From CAIKLP01 sp039798705 (GTDB lineage Bacteria; Bacteroidota; Bacteroidia; Sphingobacteriales; Sphingobacteriaceae): a stretch of 15,813 nt of DNA. The stretch is from assembly GCA_039798705.1 (NCBI GenBank), contig JBDKFN010000042.1, positions 1 through 15,813 on the forward strand, written 5' to 3'. The position numbers were made by a program, and so were the translations under genes. Position 1 is the first letter of the stretch, and each line of letters begins with the position of its first letter. The notes beneath the pieces are model-generated. The model worked only from the letters and a program-made list of their open reading frames with translations. It ran no database searches and had not been told where the DNA came from. This document shows positions 8,711 through 15,238 of this stretch, in pieces.

Positions 8711-9457
8711 ATGTACCTTCATAAGAAAGTAGTAGTAGTACTTCCAGCCTATAATGCCGCTCAAACGCTTTTGAAAACCTATCAAGAGATTCCTTTTGAT
8801 ATTGTTGACGAAGTGATTTTAGTTGACGATGCCAGTGCAGATGAAACAGCTGTTTTAGCAAAAGAAATTGGTATTACGCATGTTATTAGGCATGAAGAAA
8901 ACAAAGGCTATGGAGGAAACCAAAAATCTTGTTACGATAAAGCTTTAGCCGTAGGCGCAGACATCGTAATCATGCTGCACCCCGATTACCAGTATACGCC
9001 TAAATTAATTACTGCAATGGTGAGCATTATTGCCAATGATTTGTATCCTGTAGTTTTTGGTTCTCGAATTTTAGGGAAAGGTGCAATCAAAGGTGGCATG
9101 CCATACTACAAATATTTCTTTAATCGCATGCTCACGTTAGCGCAAAACATTTTAATGAATCAGAAATTATCTGAATATCATTCGGGCTATCGTGCATTCG
9201 ATGCTACTGTTTTAAATAAAATAAATTACCATGCAAATTCAGATGATTTTGTTTTTGACAATCAAATGATTGCACAAATTTGTTTTGAAGGTTTTGAGAT
9301 AGCAGAAGTAACTTGCCCAACAAAATATTTCGAAGAAGCATCCTCAATTAATTTCAGAAGAAGTGTAACCTATGGCTTAGGCGTGTTAGGTGTTTCTTTT
9401 GGTTATTTCTTTCAAAAGATTGGTCTAAATCGTTCTAAGATTTATCAGCAGAAGTAA
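8711..9457 (+). CDS. Family 2 glycosyltransferase (GT-A fold, dolichol-phosphate-mannose-synthase-like)
   Basis: This 248-residue cytoplasmic glycosyltransferase probably moves a sugar from a nucleotide-sugar to a lipid carrier or a glycan precursor. The N-terminal nucleotide-binding strand is VVVVLPAYNAA (7-17), followed by the acidic DDAS at 39-42 and NKGYGGNQKSCY at 64-75. The metal-binding DxD position is occupied by HPD (90-92, in MLHPDYQYTP), a variant I associate with this GT2 group. The acceptor side includes EYHSGYRAFD. There is no multi-spanning membrane tail, so it is not a full DPM1-GtrA type fusion; one hydrophobic segment lies near the C-terminus (LGVLGVSFGYFF). I prefer the ATG at 8711 to the TTG at 8705, which overlaps the promoter -7 box. 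The gene stands alone between a terminator and a convergent operon, so donor and acceptor cannot be inferred. Confidence 0.88.
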   Translation: MYLHKKVVVVLPAYNAAQTLLKTYQEIPFDIVDEVILVDDASADETAVLAKEIGITHVIRHEENKGYGGNQKSCYDKALAVGADIVIMLHPDYQYTPKLITAMVSIIANDLYPVVFGSRILGKGAIKGGMPYYKYFFNRMLTLAQNILMNQKLSEYHSGYRAFDATVLNKINYHANSDDFVFDNQMIAQICFEGFEIAEVTCPTKYFEEASSINFRRSVTYGLGVLGVSFGYFFQKIGLNRSKIYQQK

Positions 9458-11179
9458 TTATTCTTCCGTTACTTTTTGTAGTTCTGTTGTTAGAAAATGC
9501 ATAAGTTCCTTTATGTATGCTGCAGAAAAATTAAATTCAATGCCAGCCGTTTCATAAATTTCTTTCATCGATTTAGTATACCCTAATTTTAAAGCAGCTA
9601 AATATTGTTGTAATGTTTTCTCTGGGTTTGCTAAGTAGTTTCTGTAAATCGCAATGGCACCTAGTTGAGCAATCGCATATTCTACGTAATAAAATGGCAC
9701 TTCAAATAAATGCAATTGTTTTTGCCAAAGATTTTGTTTTTGTGCTGGATAGTCCGTCCAGTCTACAAAATTAGCACCAAAGCGATCGAAAATATTTTCC
9801 CAAGCTGCTGCTCTTTCTTCATTTGTATGTTTTGGATTTGTATAAATCCAATGTTGAAATGCATCAATGGTTGCAACCCAAGGAAGTGTTTTTAAAGTGT
9901 CTTTTAATTGCTCTGCTTTAGCCGATTTCAAATCAGCTTCATTGTCAAAGTATACATCCCAATGATTCATTGAAATTAATTCCATGCTCATCGATGCTAA
10001 TTCTGCAACTTCTGAAGGCGTGTGTTTAAAATCATTTAACAATAAATTACTGCTAACAAAAGTATGTATTGCATGGCCGCCTTCGTGAACCATAGTGGTC
10101 AAGTCTCGAACAGAGTTTGCAGAATTCATAAATATAAATGGAGCGCCTGTTTCTGCAAGTGGATAATTATAACCACCTGGAGCTTTCCCTTTTCTAGCAT
10201 CCAAATCCACAAGGTTGTTCGCTTTCATGATGGCTAGGTAATTACCGAGCGCTGGATTTATTTCATTAAAGCACTGAATTGTTTTGTCAATTAATTCGTT
10301 GCCATTTGCAAATGGTTTTAGCGCTGCCTTTCCAGAAATATCTACTTCAGTATCAAATGGGCTTAATGTTTGCAATCCCATTTTGGTGGCTCTCTTTAAG
10401 CAGTTTGCTTTCAAAATAGGCACCACTTCTTTTGCAATTGCATCATGAAAATCCATACAATCAGCTGCATTATAATCAAACCTGCCTAATGCTTGAAATT
10501 GGTAATCTCTGAAGTTGTTAAACCCAGCGTTAGTAGCAACTTCATGTCTAAGTTCAATGAGCTTATTGAATAATTCATCTAATTGTTGACGGTCTTGAAG
10601 CCTTCTTTGTTGTATGTTTTCGTAAACCGATTTTCTGATATTTCGATCTTGGTCTTTTAGGAAATTACTTGCTTGTTCTAGAGTATATTCTTGTCCATCA
10701 ATGGTAACAGACATTGCCCCGGCAATGCTTCCGTATTGTTGTTGGGCTAGTTGTAAAGCTGTAAAAATAGGCACATTGACTTCTCTAAAAAGCGCTAATT
10801 GATTTTTTAAGCTTCTGATGTAAATTTCATATTCACTTTTTGGAAGGTCATTTAAAAATTTACAATCAACAATTTTTTGATTTAAAATATTTGAATAGGT
10901 TGCCAACTGCGGTTCAATGTTTGTCGCAAAATCTTCGAAAGATTTTAAAATCTCTTCATCAGTCGTATCGCAAGTCATTTTGATATATCGCCAAGCAAAA
11001 TCTTCTTCTAATACAGCCTCTAGTTCACTTCTGTCTAACATCCACTTATTAAGATCAGATACAGATGTTATATTCCTATTGACTAAGTCTTCAAAATAGG
11101 GATGAATATTATTCCAATTGATTTCAATAGCTGTAGGTAAAAAACTTCTGGTTTTTTTTTGAATAGCGGTGTTGTTCAT
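9458..11179 (-). CDS. M3-family zinc oligoendopeptidase (PepF/M3B-like)
   Basis: This 573-residue cytoplasmic metallopeptidase probably trims short peptides produced by larger proteases. The zinc site is clear: HEGGH with H365, E366 and H369, and the third ligand is probably E393 in VAELASM, 28 residues after the first His, as in thimet oligopeptidase-type enzymes. An N-terminal helical region (PYFEDLVNRNI and following) and the closing YVEYAIAQLGAIAIYRNY also fit the family. There is no signal peptide. The length is normal for bacterial M3 oligoendopeptidases. The ATG begins 4 bases after the stop of the prenyltransferase gene, making this the last gene of the minus-strand operon. Its stop codon directly abuts that of the glycosyltransferase, with no intervening bases. 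Specific substrates are not apparent. Confidence 0.93.
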   Translation of the reverse strand: MNNTAIQKKTRSFLPTAIEINWNNIHPYFEDLVNRNITSVSDLNKWMLDRSELEAVLEEDFAWRYIKMTCDTTDEEILKSFEDFATNIEPQLATYSNILNQKIVDCKFLNDLPKSEYEIYIRSLKNQLALFREVNVPIFTALQLAQQQYGSIAGAMSVTIDGQEYTLEQASNFLKDQDRNIRKSVYENIQQRRLQDRQQLDELFNKLIELRHEVATNAGFNNFRDYQFQALGRFDYNAADCMDFHDAIAKEVVPILKANCLKRATKMGLQTLSPFDTEVDISGKAALKPFANGNELIDKTIQCFNEINPALGNYLAIMKANNLVDLDARKGKAPGGYNYPLAETGAPFIFMNSANSVRDLTTMVHEGGHAIHTFVSSNLLLNDFKHTPSEVAELASMSMELISMNHWDVYFDNEADLKSAKAEQLKDTLKTLPWVATIDAFQHWIYTNPKHTNEERAAAWENIFDRFGANFVDWTDYPAQKQNLWQKQLHLFEVPFYYVEYAIAQLGAIAIYRNYLANPEKTLQQYLAALKLGYTKSMKEIYETAGIEFNFSAAYIKELMHFLTTELQKVTEE

Positions 11180-11183
11180 GAAA

Positions 11184-12035
11184 TTATCTGGTGAAATAGT
11201 CTAAAAGAAAAAATACTGCAAATGCAACACTGGCAATTCCATTCGTTGTCATGAATGCGAGGTTTACCTTACTTAAATCATTTGGTTTTACAATACTATG
11301 TTGGTAAACCAACATACTTGCAAAAATGAATAGTCCAATCCAATAAAACAAACCAAATGGGTTGTAAAATACCGGTATTAAAATAAAAATAAATGACAGA
11401 ATATGTAAGATAGAGGATAGTCTTAATGCTCGAACTTTTCCTAATGCGCTAGGGATTGAATTTAAAGAAAGTTCACTGTCAATTGTTACATCTTGCATCG
11501 CATAAATAATATCAAAACCACTTACCCATGTTATTACCGAAAGGGAATACCAAATTGGTAACATGTTAAAGGTCGCAGTAACACTTAGGTATGCGCCTAT
11601 GGGTGCAAGTGATAAGCCAAGACCTAATACAAAATGACACAATGAAGTAAATCTTTTTGTATAACTATAGCCTAGTATAATGAGTAATGCAATTGGTGAT
11701 AAATAAAAACAAATTGAATTGATAAAATATGTTGCTAACACAAAAAGTAAACTATTGATGATTACATAAAACAATGCGGTACTTGGGCTAATAATTCCAG
11801 CTGGAATTTCTCTTGTTTTTGTTCTTGGATTTTTTTCATCAAATGACCGGTCTATGTATCTGTTAAAGGCCATTGCTGCGCTTCTTGCAAACACCATGCA
11901 AGCTAACATCAATAAAAATTTTTGAAAATTAAATTCACCGGCATGGTCTGCCATTCCTAATACGAAACCAATAATTGCAAATGGTAAGGCAAAAATGGTG
12001 TGACTAAATTTTATTAGTGATAAATAATTTTTCAT
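11184..12035 (-). CDS. UbiA-family polyprenyltransferase, probably menaquinone biosynthesis (MqnP-like)
   Basis: This integral-membrane prenyltransferase (283 residues, about 8-9 hydrophobic segments) attaches a polyprenyl chain to an aromatic acceptor. Both aspartate-rich motifs are present: N58-R-x-x-D62-x-x-x-D66 followed by NPRTKTREIPAG, and D175...Q181-D182-x-x-x-D186 (YAMQDVTIDSEL). These bind Mg2+ and the prenyl diphosphate. The sequence looks like the group often labelled 4-hydroxybenzoate polyprenyltransferase. Bacteroidota usually make menaquinone rather than ubiquinone, so the real acceptor is probably a naphthoate; the TREIPAG and SGFDIIYAMQD signatures remind me of the UbiA-like enzymes of the futalosine pathway (MqnP). 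That assignment is an inference; the family call is firm. Its ATG overlaps the engB stop codon by one base (TAATG), suggesting translational coupling. Confidence 0.88.
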   Translation of the reverse strand: MKNYLSLIKFSHTIFALPFAIIGFVLGMADHAGEFNFQKFLLMLACMVFARSAAMAFNRYIDRSFDEKNPRTKTREIPAGIISPSTALFYVIINSLLFVLATYFINSICFYLSPIALLIILGYSYTKRFTSLCHFVLGLGLSLAPIGAYLSVTATFNMLPIWYSLSVITWVSGFDIIYAMQDVTIDSELSLNSIPSALGKVRALRLSSILHILSFIFILIPVFYNPFGLFYWIGLFIFASMLVYQHSIVKPNDLSKVNLAFMTTNGIASVAFAVFFLLDYFTR

Positions 12036-12646
12036 TAGAATGATGGGGCCGTATATTGACTATTGATTTCATCGATATAATTCAATAGTTCGTCTTTTCC
12101 TGTAAGTTCTTCTGCAGAAGTAATAAAATGTGCGGGTAGTTCTTCCCAAGTTTCAAGCAGGTGCTTGGTGAAGAGTTCCACATTGGTTTGTGTTTTTAAT
12201 TTTGATTGTTTATCTGCTTTGGTAAAAACAATTGAAAATGGAATGCCTTTGCTTCCTAGCCAATTGATAAACTCAATGTCGTTTTTTTGTGGGCTTAATC
12301 TAGAATCAATTAAAACCATTACGCATTGCAAATTTTCTCTGCTTTCTAAATAAGTTTTAATCATTCTTTCCCAAGCGCTTCTATTGGTTCTTGCAGTTTT
12401 AGCAAAACCATAACCTGGTAAATCCACCAAGTACCAATTACTATTAATTAGAAAGTGGTTTATAACTTGCGTTTTGCCTGGGTTTTGAGAAGTTTTTGCT
12501 AAGCCTTTTTTATTGCAGAGCATATTTATTAAAGAAGATTTACCAACATTAGAACGACCAATAAAGGCGTATTCAGGCATATTGGGAGCTGGTAATCGGT
12601 CTTGTTTGGTATTGCTAATTACAAACTCTGCGGTTCTAATATTCAT
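12035..12646 (-). CDS. engB: Ribosome biogenesis GTP-binding protein EngB/YihA/YsxC
   Basis: This TrmE-Era-EngA-YihA-type GTPase acts in large-subunit ribosome assembly in well-studied bacteria. All G motifs are visible in the 203 residues: P-loop GRSNVGKS at 30-37, the switch I threonine in NPGKTQ (T59), DLPGYG at 75-80, TKAD at 142-145 and SA at 177-178. The phrase NVGKSSLIN and the closely spaced KTSQNPGKTQ are typical of EngB. The length matches the family (about 195-215). It begins 26 bases after the glycyl-tRNA synthetase stop and overlaps the prenyltransferase start by one base, so it sits in the middle of a co-transcribed group; linkage to a tRNA synthetase makes sense as shared translation function. 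The ATG at 12646 gives the normal short N-terminus (MNIRTAEFV). Confidence 0.96.
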   Translation of the reverse strand: MNIRTAEFVISNTKQDRLPAPNMPEYAFIGRSNVGKSSLINMLCNKKGLAKTSQNPGKTQVINHFLINSNWYLVDLPGYGFAKTARTNRSAWERMIKTYLESRENLQCVMVLIDSRLSPQKNDIEFINWLGSKGIPFSIVFTKADKQSKLKTQTNVELFTKHLLETWEELPAHFITSAEELTGKDELLNYIDEINSQYTAPSF

Positions 12647-12672
12647 CCTATAAATCTAAGCTTTCTTTGTGG

Positions 12673-14142
12673 TTATTTTAATAAGTTTTCCCAAGCAACT
12701 TGGTTTTGAATAATAGATTTTAAATCTTTAATAGCCACTCTTTCTTGTTGCATGCTGTCACGGTGTCTGATGGTTACAGTGTCGTTTTCTAAAGACTCGT
12801 AATCAATGGTGATGCAGAATGGTGTGCCTATTGCATCTTGTCTTCTGTATCTTTTTCCAATGGAATCTTTTTCATCGTATTGCATATTGAAATCAAACTT
12901 CATGTCATCCATTATAGCTCTCGCTTTTTCTGGTAAACCATCTTTTTTAGTTAATGGCATAACTGTAGCCTTGATAGGAGCGAGTGCAGGGTGGAATTTC
13001 AACACTACACGGCTGTCCACTTTTTCACCTTCAGATAAATCTTCTTCGGCGTAGGCATTACATAGTGTTAATAAAAACATTCGATCTAATCCGATAGATG
13101 TTTCAATTACATAAGGAACATAGTTTCCGTAAGGTTTGCCCTGTTCGTCTAAGTCGTTGTCGAAATATTGTAATTTCTTTTTTGAATGTTCTTGGTGTTG
13201 TTTTAAATCAAAGTCTGTTCTTGAGTGAATGCCTTCTACTTCTTTGAAGCCGAATGGAAATTCAAATTCAATATCGACAGCAGCGTTTGCGTAATGTGCA
13301 AGTTTTGCATGGTCGTGGTATCGGTATTTTAAATTAGACGTACCTAAAGCTAAGTGCCATTTCAAACGGGCTTCTTTCCAATAAGCATACCATTGCATTT
13401 CAGTACCTGGCCTTACAAAGAACTGCATTTCCATTTGTTCAAATTCGCGCATTCGCATGATGAATTGTCTAGCAATTACTTCATTTCGGAACGCTTTACC
13501 AATTTGGGCAATACCAAATGGCACTTTCATTCTTCCGGTTTTTTGAACATTTAAAAAGTTAACAAAAATACCCTGTGCTGTTTCTGGTCTCAAATAAACT
13601 GCGTCTGCTTCTTCTGCAATAGAACCAAATTGCGTACTAAACATCAAATTAAATTGTCTTACTTCTGTCCAATTTGCAGTGCCAGAAATTGGGCATTTAA
13701 TTTGATGGTCTAGGATGAGTTGGCGTAATGCGACTAAGTCATCTGCTGCAAGTGCCGCATCCATTGCGTTTTGCAATTCGTTGGCCTTTGTGTTTTCACC
13801 TTCGTTTTCGTAAAAAGTAATTTTATCTTCAATTAAATTATCGGCACGGTATCTTTTATTGGAATCTTTGTTGTCAATCATTGGATCGTTAAATCCGTCT
13901 ACGTGCCCCGATGCTTTCCAAATTTTAGGATGCATAAAAATTGCAGAATCTAAGCCTACAATATTTTCGTGCATTTGCACCATCGATTTCCACCAATAGG
14001 TTTTGATGTTATTTTTTAATTCAACACCTAATTGACCATAATCGTAAACTGCACTTAAGCCATCATATATTTCACTTGACTGGAATACAAACCCGTATTC
14101 TTTAGCATGTGATGTCACATTCTTAAATAAATCTTCTTTCAT
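12673..14142 (-). CDS. glyS: Glycyl-tRNA synthetase, class II, alpha2 (eukaryote/archaea-like) type
   Basis: This enzyme charges tRNA-Gly with glycine. It is a class II synthetase of the single-chain homodimeric type, not the two-gene alpha/beta type. With the ATG at 14142 it has 489 residues. Visible signatures are the N-terminal SSEIYDGLSAVYDYG (22-36), LRPETAQGIF (184-193, glycine pocket), motif 2 from FRNE (218) through REFEQMEM (232-239), motif 3 ETSIGLDRM (347-355), and a C-terminal anticodon-binding domain (about 378-475, including KRYRRQDAIGTPF). The insert at 147-157 keeps only one cysteine (KCPISG). An ATG at 14151 (MSIMKED) is an alternative start. The longer frame to a TTG at 14211 is unlikely, because it would run through the promoter-like box at 14156-14163 and adds an un-conserved basic tail. 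It is the first gene of the minus-strand operon. Confidence 0.95.
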   Translation of the reverse strand: MKEDLFKNVTSHAKEYGFVFQSSEIYDGLSAVYDYGQLGVELKNNIKTYWWKSMVQMHENIVGLDSAIFMHPKIWKASGHVDGFNDPMIDNKDSNKRYRADNLIEDKITFYENEGENTKANELQNAMDAALAADDLVALRQLILDHQIKCPISGTANWTEVRQFNLMFSTQFGSIAEEADAVYLRPETAQGIFVNFLNVQKTGRMKVPFGIAQIGKAFRNEVIARQFIMRMREFEQMEMQFFVRPGTEMQWYAYWKEARLKWHLALGTSNLKYRYHDHAKLAHYANAAVDIEFEFPFGFKEVEGIHSRTDFDLKQHQEHSKKKLQYFDNDLDEQGKPYGNYVPYVIETSIGLDRMFLLTLCNAYAEEDLSEGEKVDSRVVLKFHPALAPIKATVMPLTKKDGLPEKARAIMDDMKFDFNMQYDEKDSIGKRYRRQDAIGTPFCITIDYESLENDTVTIRHRDSMQQERVAIKDLKSIIQNQVAWENLLK

Positions 14143-14155
14143 TATACTCATCTTG

Positions 14156-14185
14156 CAAAGATAAGGGAATGCGCGAATTTTGAAA
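14156..14185 (-). promoter_or_regulatory. Candidate promoter of the glyS-engB-ubiA-pepF operon
   Basis: Read on the minus strand, TATCTTTG (14163 down to 14156) matches the Bacteroidota -7 box TAnnTTTG exactly. A weaker TTTC (14185 down to 14182) lies 18 bases upstream in the place of the -33 TTTG, with one mismatch and slightly short spacing. The box ends 4 bases before the ATG at 14151 and 13 before the ATG at 14142, so the transcript leader would be about 0-10 bases. This supports the 14142 start. Confidence 0.55.
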
Positions 14186-14215
14186 GTAATAAAGGCCTTA
14201 AATGGCCTCAATTTG

Positions 14216-14236
14216 CTAAAAAATCATTTTTTTTAG
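14216..14236. repeat. AT-only inverted repeat in the glyS/gldA divergent intergenic region
   Basis: CTAAAAAA (14216-14223) and TTTTTTAG (14229-14236) form an 8-bp inverted repeat around a 5-base spacer. A second small one, AGGCC (14193-14197) with GGCCT (14204-14208), lies nearby. The 14152-14317 gap is the longest non-coding stretch in the window. The AT repeat could be a bent or UP-like element or a regulator site for the two divergent genes, or just composition in this AT-rich DNA. Confidence 0.3.
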
Positions 14237-14241
14237 ATAAT

Positions 14242-14272
14242 CTTGCATATTGGCCATTACTTAGTAAATTCG
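14242..14272 (+). promoter_or_regulatory. Weak candidate promoter of gldA
   Basis: CTTG (14242-14245) and TAAATTCG (14265-14272) are 19 bases apart. Each differs by one base from the Bacteroidota elements TTTG and TAnnTTTG. This would place the transcription start near 14276-14280, about 40 bases ahead of the GTG start codon. Two mismatches in AT-rich DNA make chance a real possibility. Confidence 0.3.
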
Positions 14273-14317
14273 CTTTCTTATTAAATGGCTTAGTTCAGAA
14301 ATTTAAAATAAATAGCA

Positions 14318-15226
14318 GTGTCGGTAATCGTAGATCAATTAACAAAAGTATATGGATCGCAAATAGCGGTGAACCAAATTTCTTTTCAAGCTGAGCCAGG
14401 AAAAATAGTCGGTTTTTTGGGCCCAAATGGTGCAGGTAAGTCTACCACCATGAAAATGATTACTGGTTTTATTCCTCCAAGTTCAGGTACCGCCAATGTT
14501 TGTGGTTTTGATATTACAACGCATTCAATGGATGTTAGAAAATGCATTGGGTACTTACCGGAGAATAACCCATTGTATTTAGACATGTATGTGAAAGAGT
14601 TTCTTTCATTTATAGCAGGGCTTCAACACCTCGAAAACCCTACTATGCGCATCAAAGAAATGATTGAGCAAACAGGTTTGGAAAGAGAACAATTCAAAAA
14701 GATTTCACAATTATCAAAAGGATATCGTCAACGTGTAGGCCTTGCACAGGCCATGTTGCATGATCCAAAAGTTTTAATTCTAGATGAACCAACAACAGGT
14801 TTGGATCCAAATCAATTGGTAGAAATTAGAAAATTAATAAAGCAATTGGGTAAGGAGAAAACCGTCATACTTTCTACGCATATTATGCAAGAAGTAGAAG
14901 CTGTTTGCGATCAAGTTGTGATTATTAATAAAGGAGTGATAGTGGCCAATGATGAAACGAAAAACTTACAGGTAACAACCCTAAAACAAGTTACTTATAT
15001 TGTTGAGTTTGATCAAAATGTACCTCAAAACAATTTGTTGAAAATCGCTGGAGTTGTTGCTGCACAAGCATTAACAGATAAGTCATGGGTTTTGCAAACT
15101 AATTCTCAATTAGATGTTCGTAAGAATATATTTGATTTTGCGGTTCAAAACAATTTGGTATTGTTGAGTATTCAAAAAGAAGAAGAGAAGTTAGAAGATA
15201 TTTTTAGAAAGCTAACTGCAAATTAA
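14318..15226 (+). CDS. gldA: GldA-type ABC transporter ATP-binding protein
   Basis: This is the ATPase subunit of an ABC-2-type transporter, most likely the GldA part of the GldAFG complex linked to gliding motility in Bacteroidota. The 302 residues contain Walker A GPNGAGKST (35-43), ABC signature LSKGYRQ (132-138), Walker B VLILDEP (152-158), D-loop GLDP (161-164) and the H-loop His188 in STHIMQEVE. The C-terminal ~80 residues after the nucleotide-binding domain (TYIVEFDQNV onwards) match the extension usual for GldA/CcmA-like ATPases. The start is a GTG at 14318, which places the protein directly at the conserved IVDQLTKVYG; no earlier ATG fits. The following gene, 12 bases downstream, is the matching permease, which supports the assignment. 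A general ABC-2 drug or polysaccharide exporter cannot be excluded from the ATPase alone. Confidence 0.85.
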   Translation: MSVIVDQLTKVYGSQIAVNQISFQAEPGKIVGFLGPNGAGKSTTMKMITGFIPPSSGTANVCGFDITTHSMDVRKCIGYLPENNPLYLDMYVKEFLSFIAGLQHLENPTMRIKEMIEQTGLEREQFKKISQLSKGYRQRVGLAQAMLHDPKVLILDEPTTGLDPNQLVEIRKLIKQLGKEKTVILSTHIMQEVEAVCDQVVIINKGVIVANDETKNLQVTTLKQVTYIVEFDQNVPQNNLLKIAGVVAAQALTDKSWVLQTNSQLDVRKNIFDFAVQNNLVLLSIQKEEEKLEDIFRKLTAN

Positions 15227-15238
15227 TAGATCCATCAG

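Noticed and set aside
9451..9466. GAAG...CTTC inverted repeat over the convergent stop codons as a terminator
   Set aside because: Only four paired bases, AT-rich interior with mismatches and no T run.
12647..12672. TAGATTTA before engB on the minus strand as an internal promoter
   Set aside because: The last base of the box mismatches and no TTTG lies 19-21 bases upstream.
12806..13554. Plus-strand open frames inside the glycyl-tRNA synthetase gene
   Set aside because: They are antisense shadows of a strongly conserved coding sequence, without start context or domain signatures.
14143..14211. N-terminal extension of glycyl-tRNA synthetase to a TTG codon
   Set aside because: It crosses a consensus-like -7 promoter box and adds sequence not expected before the conserved KNVTSHAKEYGF start.
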